The notes: generated from the sequence alone by a model not told the origin. DNA of 64,000 nt from Pyruvatibacter mobilis (GCF_012848855.1 NZ_CP051630.1:413501-477500); one strand, 5' to 3'. Positions 51,351 through 59,741 are shown, counted from the first letter of the stretch. Translations and numbers: made by a program.

Positions 51351-51809
51351 TTACGCTGCGGCCCTTTCAAGGCGACGTACTCCGAGGTGTCGAGTCTTTG
51401 TGCACAACCTAGACTCAACTATTTCGGATACGATCTTGCGGTGGCAAGTCTTTTCGTCTCGCTCATAGCAAAGCAAGCAAACGCTTCTTCCAGATGCGAT
51501 CGAAGAGATCCTGTCTATCCCCTCTTTGGCGCTGTTTGATCTCAGTACACCATTGAAGACCCGGCGAAACTCTTTCCAGTCGCCGCGGCGTGCGGCGTCC
51601 CGACCCTGTTTTGGGTCTCCCAACTCTCTTAGATGGATGTACTCAATCCCGGCATCTGCAAGCGCCTCGCTTAAAGCCGTCTTGGAGAACCCCTTTCGAC
51701 GGGACTGAGCGCGCTCACGTATATCAATAAGCACTTCGATCCCAGCTTCACGCATCGTCGAGATGAAGTCCTCCAAAGAGGCGCCTTCGTAACCAATCGT
51801 GCTGAGCAT
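51351..51809 (-). CDS. DUF488 family protein
   Basis: A 152-residue protein with the DUF488 pattern: T-I-G-Y-E-G-A-S-L-E-D-F at the start, V-L-I-D-I-R near 27-32, G-F-S-K, Y-I-H-L-R-E-L-G-D-P-K, and V-C-L-L-C-Y-E-R-D-E-K-T-C-H-R at the end, whose Cys/Glu/His residues look catalytic or metal-binding. The biochemical function is unknown. It is immediately upstream of the partner gene, forming a two-gene unit that looks foreign by composition. Confidence 0.82.
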   Translation of the reverse strand: MLSTIGYEGASLEDFISTMREAGIEVLIDIRERAQSRRKGFSKTALSEALADAGIEYIHLRELGDPKQGRDAARRGDWKEFRRVFNGVLRSNSAKEGIDRISSIASGRSVCLLCYERDEKTCHRKIVSEIVESRLCTKTRHLGVRRLERAAA

Positions 51810-51972
51810 TGTACTTCCCCGGCCAACTCAATTGTATGGAATGGCCAATTAGTTAACAAAAAGCAACCGTGCGGCTCTGGTGGGGTGGCTTGGTACGTTT
51901 TCGCGCTTGTCAAAATCGGCAAATCACCTCAGCCTCAATGGCGGTTTCAACGTATTGAAAGGAGGTGATCCA

Positions 51973-52053
51973 ATGTCGAGTGTCACGCAGCGGGGCTTTG
52001 GGTCCTTGTCGGTCGCGGGTCTATTTGGGGCAGCCTCTGAGGGGGTCCGCTAG
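51973..52053 (+). CDS. 26-codon ORF with a near-perfect extended Shine-Dalgarno
   Basis: Begins at ATG 51973 and encodes a 26-residue peptide, M-S-S-V-T-Q-R-G-F-G-S-L-S-V-A-G-L-F then G-A-A-S-E-G-V-R, ending in TAG. GAAAGGAGGTGATCCA at 51957-51972 is complementary over about 16 bases to the 3' tail of alphaproteobacterial 16S rRNA, far more than any other gene here. The frame stays open for 12 codons past the TAG (P-E-V-L-L-A-L-G-F-P-P-R, stop at 52090-52092). A terminator follows. It could be a leader peptide, a tiny protein or a ribosome-engaging RNA. It is not an artefact of a larger gene. Confidence 0.55.
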   Translation: MSSVTQRGFGSLSVAGLFGAASEGVR

Positions 52054-52101
52054 CCGGAAGTGCTTTTAGCCTTGGGGTTTCCACCCCGCTGAAGTCACGG
52101 G

Positions 52102-52142
52102 AAAGGGCCGTGCCTGGCAGAGCGCCGGGGCGGCCCTTTTTT
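52102..52142 (+). terminator. Terminator after the 26-codon ORF
   Basis: AAAGGGCCG at 52102-52110 pairs with CGGCCCTTT at 52131-52139, with further pairing possible inside, and is followed by a six-T run. It ends a short transcript that would include the small ORF, or acts as an attenuator before the methyltransferase gene 32 bases downstream. Confidence 0.8.
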
Positions 52143-52173
52143 GGGTCTGGAGGCTTTTGGTTCTGGAGGGACG

Positions 52174-52752
52174 ATGGGACAGGCACAGCCGCTTCCCGCC
52201 GCGCTGGAAGCCATTGAGGCGCGCGCGGCAGCACTAGGCTTTGACATGAATTCCGACCGCGAGGTGGGGCGTCTGCTTGCAGCGCTTGCCGCGTCAAAAC
52301 CCGGCGGGCGGATGCTGGAGCTCGGCACCGGCTGCGGGCTGGGCGCGGCCTGGCTGCTGCACGGGATGGATGCGCAGGCATCTCTGCTCACGATTGATAC
52401 TGATGAGACGGCGCAGGCCGTGGCGCGCGACACGCTGGGTGCGGACGGGCGGGTGCGGTTTCTGCTTGAGGATGGCGGCACCGCGCTGGCCCAGATGGCG
52501 GCTGCTGAATTCGACCTCATTTTTGCCGATGCCTGGCCGGGCAAGTTCTCCCATCTCGATGAGGCGCTTGCCGCGCTGGGCCCCGGCGGGGTTTACGTGA
52601 TCGATGATTTGCTGCCCCGGCCCAACTGGCCGGACGGGCACCAGGCCAATGTGGACCGGCTGCTGGCGGACCTGGCGGGGCGGGACGGATTTGTCTTTGC
52701 GCAGATGGGCTGGGCCACCGGGGTGGCGATGCTCGTCAGGCAGGCGGCGTAG
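52174..52752 (+). CDS. O-methyltransferase-like SAM-dependent enzyme
   Basis: A 192-residue class I methyltransferase. The SAM-binding motif M-L-E-L-G-T-G-C-G-L-G is at about 50-59, the acidic end of the second strand is T-I-D-T-D, and F-D-L-I-F-A-D and G-P-G-G-V-Y-V-I-D-D-L follow. It resembles catechol-O-methyltransferase-like proteins; the acceptor is unknown. ATG 52174 has TGGAGG four to nine bases upstream. The 3' end overlaps the convergent membrane gene by 17 bases. Confidence 0.8.
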   Translation: MGQAQPLPAALEAIEARAAALGFDMNSDREVGRLLAALAASKPGGRMLELGTGCGLGAAWLLHGMDAQASLLTIDTDETAQAVARDTLGADGRVRFLLEDGGTALAQMAAAEFDLIFADAWPGKFSHLDEALAALGPGGVYVIDDLLPRPNWPDGHQANVDRLLADLAGRDGFVFAQMGWATGVAMLVRQAA

Positions 52753-53254
52753 GGTCCTTGCCGGATGGGGTGGTGCGTCGGGATATGAGGCTGGTGGCGG
52801 CCAGCACCAGAAACGCCGCCATCCACACATAAAACCCCGCGCCCAGCCGCTCTATATAGGCATGGTGCGCAATCCAGTTGGTGGCGGTGAAGGACAGGAG
52901 CCCTATGCCGAAGGCGGCCGCGGCCAGCCCGAACGCGAGACGTGGCCGGTGCCGGAATGCGGCGATCACGGCTGCGGCGAAGAGCGGGTTGGCGAGCCAT
53001 GCGACCTGCAGGACCATGAGCCCGTACCAGCCGGTGAGCAGGATCCGGTAGCCCTCCACGGGCGGATAGTCCCTGAGATGCAGGCCGGGGAGGGCGAGGG
53101 AGATCGCGTAGAGCAATAATGCCAGCCCGAGGCCTGCCTGCCTTAGGGGCATGGGCTCAAGGCCCAGTTGCGGTGCTGATTGTGTTGGTGCCGATTTTGA
53201 CCTTGCCGAGTGTGAATCTGCCGATTGTGGGGGTGTCGGGTCGTCATCGGACAT
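52736..53254 (-). CDS. Small four-helix membrane protein, unknown function
   Basis: A 172-residue protein with a Ser/Asp/Pro/Gln-rich N-terminal 35 residues and four predicted transmembrane segments (about 41-59, 70-92, 105-127 and 140-157). Not recognised as a named family. The N-terminal region contains an imperfect hydrophilic repeat (S-A-D-S-H-S-A-R-S-K-S-A). It is convergent with the methyltransferase gene and divergent from msrA. Confidence 0.65.
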   Translation of the reverse strand: MSDDDPTPPQSADSHSARSKSAPTQSAPQLGLEPMPLRQAGLGLALLLYAISLALPGLHLRDYPPVEGYRILLTGWYGLMVLQVAWLANPLFAAAVIAAFRHRPRLAFGLAAAAFGIGLLSFTATNWIAHHAYIERLGAGFYVWMAAFLVLAATSLISRRTTPSGKDPTPPA

Positions 53255-53373
53255 CGGGCGTCCTATGTGTTCTGGTGTGATTTGTGCGGCACGCGAAAAC
53301 GGTATCTTATTCCGTCAATGAGCGCGCGTCTCCGCGCTGCCAGACATGCCGATCAAGACCGGAGGTTTGCCCG

Positions 53374-54030
53374 ATGATGTTTCTGCGCAAGAAGGCCGAG
53401 ATGGTGTCAGCCGATGCAGCGCTGCCGGGGCGCGACATGGCGATCCCGACAGCGTCCACCCATTTCGTGAACGGCCAGCCGCTCAAGGGGCCGTATCCCG
53501 AGGGGCTGCAGCAGGTGCAGTTCGGACTTGGGTGCTTCTGGGGGGCGGAGCGCAAGTTCTGGGAGCTGGACGGTGCTCATGTGACGGCCGTGGGCTATGC
53601 GGGCGGGGTGACGCCGAACGCGACCTATGAGGAAGTGTGTTCGGGGCAGACCAACCACACCGAAGTGGTGCTGGTGGTGTTCGACCCGTCCAAGGTGAGC
53701 TTCGAGACGCTGCTCAAAACCTTCTGGGAGGCCCATGACCCGACGCAGGGCATGCGGCAGGGCAATGACGTGGGCACGCAGTACCGCTCTGCGATCTATA
53801 CGTATACGGATGACCAGCTGGAGGCGGCCAAGGCCTCCAAGGCTGCCTATGAGGCGGCGCTCAAGGGGCAGGGCTTTGGCACGGTGACGACTGAAATCCG
53901 CCCGGCGCCGGAATTCTATTTCGCCGAGGACTATCACCAGCAATATCTGGCGAAGAACCCCAATGGGTATTGCGGGCTCGGCGGGACCGGCGTGTCCTGC
54001 CCCATCGGCACGGGCGTGGCCGCCCAATAG
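53374..54030 (+). CDS. msrA: Peptide methionine sulfoxide reductase MsrA
   Basis: A 218-residue repair enzyme reducing the S-epimer of methionine sulfoxide. The catalytic cysteine is C54 in G-L-G-C-F-W-G-A-E, and C-terminal cysteines near residues 203 and 211 are likely recycling residues. The N-terminal 40 residues resemble the long form of the family (F-L-R-K-K, then a Pro/Gly-rich lead). GGAGG lies eight bases before ATG 53374; the frame from 53284 is not supported. Confidence 0.93.
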   Translation: MMFLRKKAEMVSADAALPGRDMAIPTASTHFVNGQPLKGPYPEGLQQVQFGLGCFWGAERKFWELDGAHVTAVGYAGGVTPNATYEEVCSGQTNHTEVVLVVFDPSKVSFETLLKTFWEAHDPTQGMRQGNDVGTQYRSAIYTYTDDQLEAAKASKAAYEAALKGQGFGTVTTEIRPAPEFYFAEDYHQQYLAKNPNGYCGLGGTGVSCPIGTGVAAQ

Positions 54031-54130
54031 GGCCCAGGCCTGATTGACCGGTGGTCGATCAGGCAATTGATCCAGTGGGCGCGCCCATTCGTAGGGTCTG
54101 TCAGACAGGCATTTCCTTGCGAGGGTTCAT

Positions 54131-54850
54131 ATGCGGCGCGTATTTTTTTCGGCTACAGGTGTGATCGGGGCTCTGGTGTCCGGTTTTCTGGCGGTTTCAA
54201 GCCAGTCACCGGCCTGGGCAGCGTCCGTGGATGAGGTTCGCTCGCTGTATGGTGAGGGGATCGAGTTCGGGATTTACCGCAATGGGTCGCCTATCGGCCG
54301 ACACAGTGTGAGCTTTGCGGCCGATGAGGACGGGCTCCGGGTCAACACGGACTTCGACCTCAAGGTGGGCGCGCTTTTCGTGACGCTGTACCGGCTCGAT
54401 TATGCGTCCGAAGCCCTGTGGCGGGACGGCAAGCTGGTGGCGCTTACCGCGCGCACGGACCAGAACGGTGACGTGGCCGAAGTTGAGGCGCGAGCCGAAG
54501 GCGATTTGATCCGGGTCGACGGGCCGAACGGCCCCTATGAGGCGCCGCTGACCGTCTATCCCACCAATCACTGGAATGCCGGCGTCATCGGTACCGACAA
54601 GGTGATCAACACGATCACCGGGCGGGTGGCCGATGTGCGGCTGGTGCCGAAGGGGACGGAGCAGGTGGAGACGGCCCACGGCGTGATCGAGGCCACGCGC
54701 TACCAGTATGAGGGGGCGATCGACAACGAGGTCTGGTATGACGCCCGGGGGCGCTGGGTGAAAATGCGGTTTCCGGGGACGGACGGCTCGACGATCGAGC
54801 TGCGCTGCCGCAAATGCAAGGCGGTGGATGTGGCGGACGCGGATTTCTGA
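54131..54850 (+). CDS. Secreted DUF6134-like protein
   Basis: A 239-residue protein with a signal peptide (hydrophobic core about residues 9-27, cleavage after A-W-A). The mature part is beta-rich, with F-G-I-Y-R-N-G-S-P-I-G and a T-N-H-W-N segment; the last residues hold a C-R-K-C pair. It resembles the DUF6134 family of uncharacterised periplasmic proteins in Alphaproteobacteria. Possible lipid- or envelope-related role, unproven. Convergent with rpoH. Confidence 0.68.
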   Translation: MRRVFFSATGVIGALVSGFLAVSSQSPAWAASVDEVRSLYGEGIEFGIYRNGSPIGRHSVSFAADEDGLRVNTDFDLKVGALFVTLYRLDYASEALWRDGKLVALTARTDQNGDVAEVEARAEGDLIRVDGPNGPYEAPLTVYPTNHWNAGVIGTDKVINTITGRVADVRLVPKGTEQVETAHGVIEATRYQYEGAIDNEVWYDARGRWVKMRFPGTDGSTIELRCRKCKAVDVADADF

Positions 54851-54868
54851 TCCGCGCCCGGCCTGATC

Positions 54869-55783
54869 CTAGTTTGCGTATTCCTCGGCCTTTTCGCGGG
54901 TGGCGCGGATCTCGTCCTTGTGCGCGGCCCGCATGGCCTTTTGCAGCTTCTCAAACGCGCGGACCTCGATCTGGCGCACGCGCTCGCGGCTGATGCCATA
55001 TTCCTGGCTCAGCTCTTCCAGCGTCGAGGGCTCATCCTTGAGGCGGCGCTCGGTGAGGATGTGCATCTCGCGCTCATTGAGGGTTTCCATGGCGGTGTGC
55101 AGCATTTCGCGGCGGCGCGTCAGCTCCTCATTCTCGGAGACGACATCCTCGGCGGTTTCGCTTTCATCCACCAGCCAGTCCTGCCACTCGCCGCCATCGG
55201 CGTCGGCCCGCAGGGGCGCGTTGAGGGACTGGTCGCCGCCATTGGACATGCGGCGGTTCATGTTGATCACGTCCTGCTCGGGCACGCCCAGCTTGGTGGC
55301 GATGGCCTGGACCTGGTCCGGATGCAGGTCGCCGTCTTCCAGCGCGTCGATCTTGCTCTTGGCCTTGCGCAGGTTGAAGAACAGCTTCTTTTGCGCCGCC
55401 GTGGTGCCGATCTTCACCAGCGACCAGGAGCGGAGGATGTATTCCTGGATGGCGGCGCGGATCCACCACATGGCGTAGGTGGCCAGGCGGAAGCCCTTTT
55501 CAGGGTCGAAGCGCTTCACGGCCTGCATCAGGCCCACATTGCCCTCGGAGATCACCTCGGCAATCGGCAGGCCGTAGCCGCGATAGCCCATGGCGATCTT
55601 GGCGACGAGGCGCAGATGGCTCGTCACCATCTTGTGGGCGGCGTCGGAATCCTCGTGCTCGGCATAGCGCTTGGCGAGCATGTATTCCTCTTCCGGCTCC
55701 AGCATCGGAAATTTGCGGATTTCCTGCAGGTAGCGCGTCAGGCTGCCGTCCGGCGTGAGGCTCGGAATCGTATTGTTCGCCAT
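54869..55783 (-). CDS. rpoH: Heat-shock sigma factor RpoH (sigma-32)
   Basis: A 304-residue sigma factor. Region 2 ([17 protein letters not shown]) near residues 101-117, the RpoH box [10 protein letters not shown] at 131-140, and region 4 ([17 protein letters not shown]) near 262-278 are all present. It directs RNA polymerase to heat-shock promoters and in other bacteria is degraded by FtsH, encoded here at 30.4 kb. It may be one of several RpoH paralogues. Confidence 0.95.
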   Translation of the reverse strand: MANNTIPSLTPDGSLTRYLQEIRKFPMLEPEEEYMLAKRYAEHEDSDAAHKMVTSHLRLVAKIAMGYRGYGLPIAEVISEGNVGLMQAVKRFDPEKGFRLATYAMWWIRAAIQEYILRSWSLVKIGTTAAQKKLFFNLRKAKSKIDALEDGDLHPDQVQAIATKLGVPEQDVINMNRRMSNGGDQSLNAPLRADADGGEWQDWLVDESETAEDVVSENEELTRRREMLHTAMETLNEREMHILTERRLKDEPSTLEELSQEYGISRERVRQIEVRAFEKLQKAMRAAHKDEIRATREKAEEYAN

Positions 55784-55943
55784 AATCTGTCTCCCCTCCG
55801 GCCCGTCTGGTGGAAGTGGGCCTGTCCAGTCTACCCCAAACCCCCGGCATTTGTTCCGCCTGGGCGGGTTTACGCAGGGTTTTCCGGAGCCCTGCTTAAA
55901 TAAGGGTCAATGGTGAATTTTGAAGGGGATGTTCACAACTATT

Positions 55944-57098
55944 TTATAGCGCTTCTAAAGAGGCGAGGAGGGCTGTCATGTCTTCGGGCAGGGGAGCTTC
56001 AAAAACCAGCTTTTCTCCCGTTTCCGGGTGGGTGAAGCCCAGCAGATAGGCGTGCAGCGCCTGGCGCGAAAAGGACTTGGCGAGGCTTCTTGCCGGGTCC
56101 GGCAGGGCATTGGCCATGGTCATGTGGCTGCGGCCATAGACCGGGTCCCCGATCACGGGGGTGCCTTCGCGGGTGAGGTGGACGCGGATCTGATGGGTGC
56201 GGCCGGTTTCCAGCCGGCATTCGACGAGGGCTGCCACGGGCTTGCCGTCGGGCTCGAAGCGCTCGCGCACTTCCACATGGGTGACCGCGCGGCGGCCGGC
56301 TGCCTCGGACACAACCGCCATCTTCTTGCGGTCGTGGGGCGCACGGCCCAGGGGGGCGTCGATGATTGTCTTCTGGCGCTTGGGGCTGCCCCAGACGAGG
56401 GCCAGATAGGCGCGTTCCAGCGCCCCGTCGGCGCCATGGGAGGCGAACTGATCGGCCAGGGCCTTGTGGGCCTGATCCGTCTTGGCGGCGATCATGACGC
56501 CGGAGGTGTCCTTGTCCAAGCGGTGGACGATGCCCGGACGGGCGACGCCGCCGATGCCTGACAGGGAGCCCGCGCAATGATGCAGCAGCGCGTTCACCAG
56601 CGTGCCGTCCTCATTGCCGGCGGCGGGATGCACGACCATGCCGGCGGGCTTGTTGATGACAATGACGTGGTTGTCTTCGTAAAGCACGTCGAGGGGGATG
56701 GCCTGCGGCACAGGCTCGGCCGCCTTGAGGGGCGGCAGGGTGATATCGAGTGCTGTTTCGGGCTGGATCTTGGCGGACGCGCTCCTGACTGGGCGAGCGG
56801 TAGCGTCCTGCACGTCCTGAGATTCATCTTCCTTATACGGAGCATCCATCAGCGTCACCGCGCCTTCGGCGATCAGGGCCTGGAGGCGGGCGCGGGAGAA
56901 ATCAGGCAGGGCTTCGGCCAGCAGCTTGTCGATCCGCATTTTCGGGGCGTCAGGGCCGACAAAAACGCGCAAGACACTTGCGCCGTCCCCCTCGTCGCTG
57001 GCATCCATGTCGCTCAGCTCCAGGGGCTCGACGCGGAACCAGGCCTTGTCAGGTTCTGTGTGCGGAAGCTCCTGCTCACTCTTTTGGGGATCGGTCAT
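55944..57098 (-). CDS. rluD: 23S rRNA pseudouridine synthase RluD
   Basis: A 384-residue RluA-family enzyme. An S4 RNA-binding domain (about 48-78, M-R-I-D-K-L-L-A-E-A-L) precedes the synthase domain, whose catalytic aspartate is in H-R-L-D-K-D-T-S-G. A Gln/Asp/Ala-rich insert of about 40 residues separates them, longer than in E. coli. Its start codon overlaps the divergent DUF6476-like start (shared CATG at 57096-57099). Confidence 0.92.
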   Translation of the reverse strand: MTDPQKSEQELPHTEPDKAWFRVEPLELSDMDASDEGDGASVLRVFVGPDAPKMRIDKLLAEALPDFSRARLQALIAEGAVTLMDAPYKEDESQDVQDATARPVRSASAKIQPETALDITLPPLKAAEPVPQAIPLDVLYEDNHVIVINKPAGMVVHPAAGNEDGTLVNALLHHCAGSLSGIGGVARPGIVHRLDKDTSGVMIAAKTDQAHKALADQFASHGADGALERAYLALVWGSPKRQKTIIDAPLGRAPHDRKKMAVVSEAAGRRAVTHVEVRERFEPDGKPVAALVECRLETGRTHQIRVHLTREGTPVIGDPVYGRSHMTMANALPDPARSLAKSFSRQALHAYLLGFTHPETGEKLVFEAPLPEDMTALLASLEAL

Positions 57099-57495
57099 GG
57101 CCGCTCAGGACAGCAGGCCCGCGGGCGACGCGGGCGAAACGGAAGAACTGGACGAGGCCGCAGCCCGGACGCAGCGCGTGCTGCTGATCACGGTCATCGT
57201 CCTGGGTGTGCTCCTGATTATCGGGTTTGCCATTGTGGTGGCAACGATTGCCTCACGCATTTCCGCGTCCGGCGAGGAGGCGGAGACCGCGCCGGTGCCG
57301 CAGGTGGCGGTGACGCCGGCCGGGGAGTTCGAGGTGCCGGTGCCGGCGGGCTACACAATCCGGTCGGTGACCGGGGATGAGCGGCGGCTGGTGATCCACC
57401 TCGTAAGCGACGGGCAGCCGGAGCGGATCATGGTGGTCAACACCCGTTCGGGCCTTGTGATCCGCAATCTGGTGCTGACGCCGGACGTGCCCTGA
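57097..57495 (+). CDS. Single-pass membrane protein (DUF6476-like)
   Basis: A 132-residue protein with an acidic N-terminus, one transmembrane helix (about residues 29-54) and a C-terminal beta-rich domain (G-E-F-E-V-P-V-P-A-G-Y and R-I-M-V-V-N-T-R-S-G-L-V). It resembles the DUF6476 family seen next to rluD and rpoH in Alphaproteobacteria. GGGGA lies six bases before ATG 57097. The start overlaps rluD's on the other strand, so each gene's ribosome site lies inside the other's coding region. Confidence 0.72.
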   Translation: MAAQDSRPAGDAGETEELDEAAARTQRVLLITVIVLGVLLIIGFAIVVATIASRISASGEEAETAPVPQVAVTPAGEFEVPVPAGYTIRSVTGDERRLVIHLVSDGQPERIMVVNTRSGLVIRNLVLTPDVP

Positions 57496-57800
57496 GCTGG
57501 CGGGTCTTGAACCGCTGACACCCGGACGCCGGGGCAAAAAAAACCGCCAGCCAGAAATCCGGCCGGCGGCAGAGGTTCGCGCAGGCGCTGGATAGGGAGG
57601 AAACGCCTTTGCTGGTGCGGACAATGCCGTCGCGCTGACAGAATGTCAATCCAGGATGGGCGAAAAACCGGCGGAATTCCGGTATTTTTTACGTAACAGC
57701 GTCACGTAAAAGAGAGTGCTTGCATAAGCCGGGGCGGGGCGTGTATACCCCGCGCTCCTGATCGCCTGACGCTGCGTATGCGCTGCTGCGATCTGCCGCT
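57496..57800. other. Spacer before tRNA-Glu
   Basis: 305 bases without a gene. GCTGGCGG at 57496-57503 is complementary to CCGCCAGC at 57550-57557, and the sequence between holds a further GC hairpin; no proper terminator T-run follows on the plus strand. The tRNA promoter (57720-57749) occupies the distal part. Confidence 0.5.
57720..57749 (+). promoter_or_regulatory. Predicted promoter of tRNA-Glu
   Basis: TTGCAT at 57720-57725 and TATACC at 57744-57749, spaced by 18 bases, followed by a GC-rich discriminator. It lies 51 bases before the tRNA 5' end. Confidence 0.6.
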
Positions 57801-57875
57801 GGCCCCTTCGTCTAGCGGTTAGGACGCCGCCCTCTCACGGCGGAAGCAGGGGTTCGAGTCCCCTAGGGGTCACCA
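57801..57875 (+). tRNA. tRNA-Glu (anticodon CTC)
   Basis: A 75-base cloverleaf. Acceptor GGCCCCT pairs with AGGGGTC (one G-U), the anticodon stem CCGCC/GGCGG encloses the loop CTCTCAC with anticodon CTC, the T-arm has GGTTCGAGTCC, and the CCA end is encoded. No tRNA neighbour. Confidence 0.96.
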
Positions 57876-57900
57876 ATCTTCCTATCAGTTTGAGCCTGTC

Positions 57901-57992
57901 AGGCCGATGCGCTGTCGCCCATTAGGCCGGTGCACTGTCGCCCATTAGGCCGATGCGCCGTCGCACTCTAGGCCGACGCGCCGTCGCGCAGG
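57901..57992. repeat. Four tandem 23-bp repeats at the 3' end of the following gene
   Basis: Units begin at 57901, 57924, 57947 and 57970, all starting AGGCCGRYGC and containing GTCGC. On the minus strand the unit at 57970 encodes the end of the coiled-coil protein (D-G-A-S-A and TAG); the others repeat that end, including a stop in each, beyond the gene. This looks like slipped-strand duplication of the gene's end. Confidence 0.8.
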
Positions 57993-58756
57993 GCCCGGAT
58001 GCGGTCCGACAAGGATGGCTCCTGGGTCGGGACAGGCTCATGCGGGGTCTCGTCCGCAGCGTCTTCCGCCGTCATCGCAGCAGCGCCATTGGTTTCCGGT
58101 GCGTCGTCAGCGGCGGCGGTGTCCTCTGCCGGCTGCTCGACCGTGACGGAGATGGGTTCCGGTGTCGCAGGAGCCTCAACGGGGGCCGGTTCGGCTGTTG
58201 TGGCTGCCACGGCCGGTGTCGTTTCCGGGTGCAGGGACTGGGCGATGTCGTGGTGGGACTGGCCGAGATCGGCGATCTCGCTGCTGAGGGTGCCGGCACG
58301 GCTGCCAAGATCGGCGGCTTCGCGGCCCAGCGCATCCGCCCGGCTGCCGAGACCGGCGATCCTGTCGGCCAGTGCCTGGTAGCGGGTGTTTGCTTCTTCC
58401 AGGAGGTCGTCGCGGCGGGTGATTTCCTGTTCCAGCACGGCGATCTGCTGTTCCAGCGAGTTGCGGGTTTCCTCGAGCGTATTCACCCGCCCGGAGGCCT
58501 CCGCCGAAATCTTGTCGCGGGAGGCTTCCAGCTGTTCGATCTCGGAGCGCAGGGCGGATTCCCGCTCGGCCAGTTCCCCTTCATATTTGCGGGAGACGGT
58601 CTGGCTGGCCTCGTCGAAGGCTGCGGAATGGACGTCCTGCTGGATCTTTTCGGTGGTGACGCGCGCGGCGCGGGCCCACAGCACAGGCGCCAGCGCCAGC
58701 GAAATCAGGGTCATGACCAGCATGCCCAGAAGGACGAGCATCAACGCTTCCACCAT
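57968..58756 (-). CDS. Membrane-anchored coiled-coil protein, unknown function
   Basis: A 262-residue protein with one N-terminal transmembrane helix (about 3-25), a coiled coil of Glu/Arg/Ala-rich heptads (about 38-150) and a C-terminal Ala/Pro/Glu/Thr-rich tail. Not recognised as a named family; the design suggests a structural or polarity factor at the inner membrane. GTG 58768 is an alternative start four codons upstream. Its 3' end lies within the 23-bp repeat array. Confidence 0.65.
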   Translation of the reverse strand: MVEALMLVLLGMLVMTLISLALAPVLWARAARVTTEKIQQDVHSAAFDEASQTVSRKYEGELAERESALRSEIEQLEASRDKISAEASGRVNTLEETRNSLEQQIAVLEQEITRRDDLLEEANTRYQALADRIAGLGSRADALGREAADLGSRAGTLSSEIADLGQSHHDIAQSLHPETTPAVAATTAEPAPVEAPATPEPISVTVEQPAEDTAAADDAPETNGAAAMTAEDAADETPHEPVPTQEPSLSDRIRALRDGASA

Positions 58757-58987
58757 CACACTACTCACTTGTCAGAAGCGGATCTGCTGCGGCAGCACGG
58801 CCTTTCGGCGCCAGCCTATTGCAGCCTCCGCTCAATACCCCAAATAAGGAACAGGCCCCCTGAAACCCCAAATTCCCCCGGGTGCCGACCTTGAAGGCGA
58901 GACTGCCAAAAAGCCGGAAAACTTGCCACCTTCATGGTGAAATACCGTTAAGCTCTTGGCCCAACGCCCCGTGACAACGGAGTGCCC

Positions 58988-59383
58988 ATGCCGACCGAAG
59001 ACGATCCCCGACCTGCGGATAAGCCCCGACCTGCGGATAAGCCCCGACCTGCCGATGCGGCGGTGGCGGTGAAGGAGGTGCGGCCGGATGCTGCGGTGTC
59101 GCCCGCGGTGATCGTGCCGCCTCCCGTGCCCGATGATCCCGGCGTGCCTGACACGCTGGATGAGCCGAACGGCAGCGGTGTTGAATGGTTCGATGATGGC
59201 GGGCGGAAGACGGCGCTGGGCGCGTGGGCCGGAGTTGCGGTGCTGGCTTATGCGGCGATGCAGGTGTCGGGCTTCCTTGCCGACTGGCCGTTCGTGGCGC
59301 TGGTGGCCGGTGCGCTCGGCTATTTTGCGGTGCGCGGGGTGGCGGTGGTTCTGCGCGAGCTCAAGCGCAGCCGGGCTTCTTAA
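58988..59383 (+). CDS. Small membrane protein with P-R-P-A-D-K repeats
   Basis: A 131-residue protein. Near the start an 18-base unit (CCCCGACCTGCGGATAAG) is repeated, giving P-R-P-A-D-K twice and a third P-R-P-A-D. A Pro/Val/Asp-rich segment follows and the last 50 residues contain two hydrophobic helices (about 77-95 and 98-116) and a basic tail. No family recognised. ATG 58988 has CGGAG seven bases before it; a GTG at 58982 is also possible. Confidence 0.6.
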   Translation: MPTEDDPRPADKPRPADKPRPADAAVAVKEVRPDAAVSPAVIVPPPVPDDPGVPDTLDEPNGSGVEWFDDGGRKTALGAWAGVAVLAYAAMQVSGFLADWPFVALVAGALGYFAVRGVAVVLRELKRSRAS

Positions 59384-59453
59384 CCATTTGCCGTCAGGCT
59401 GATTATCTCACGCGGGGTTGCACAGCCCTGCCTGAGTTCGGCATGAATGGGTC

Positions 59454-59741
59454 ATGCAGCGTCCAGGGATGAGCACCGGCATGCGATTTGGCGTTTCACT
59501 TTCGAGGCTTTGCGCGGCGGTTGCCGCTGCGGCGCTTATGAGCGTGTCCGGCGCGATGGCGCAGGAAAGCTTCTTTTCCGGCGACTTCTTCATCGAGGAA
59601 GACGTGATGGTGGAGGGATCGTTTGATTCCGGCCATGTCACGGAGACCTATGAAGAGCGTGTCGAGGAAGCAGACGAAGACGAGCGTGGCCGCAGCGGCC
59701 GGGCCGATGAAGATACGCGCCGGGACCGGGACGACGACTGA
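59454..59741 (+). CDS. Small secreted acidic protein
   Basis: A protein of about 95 residues: a signal peptide (hydrophobic stretch about 18-34, cut after A-M-A), a short F-F-S-G-D-F-F-I-E-E-D segment and a highly charged Asp/Glu/Arg tail that ends D-R-D-D-D. ATG 59469 is an alternative start. It is closed by a strong terminator. Function unknown; the composition would suit cation binding. Confidence 0.5.
   Translation: MQRPGMSTGMRFGVSLSRLCAAVAAAALMSVSGAMAQESFFSGDFFIEEDVMVEGSFDSGHVTETYEERVEEADEDERGRSGRADEDTRRDRDDD

Noticed and set aside
55784-55943. GCAGGG/CCCTGC hairpin and TTGACC near the rpoH start as a heat-shock promoter
   Set aside because: A -35-like TTGACC is present on the minus strand, but no matching -10 at a proper distance could be identified.
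57801-57992. tRNA-Glu as the attachment site of an integrated element
   Set aside because: No integrase or repeated tRNA 3' end was found in the window; the tandem repeats beyond it derive from the neighbouring gene.
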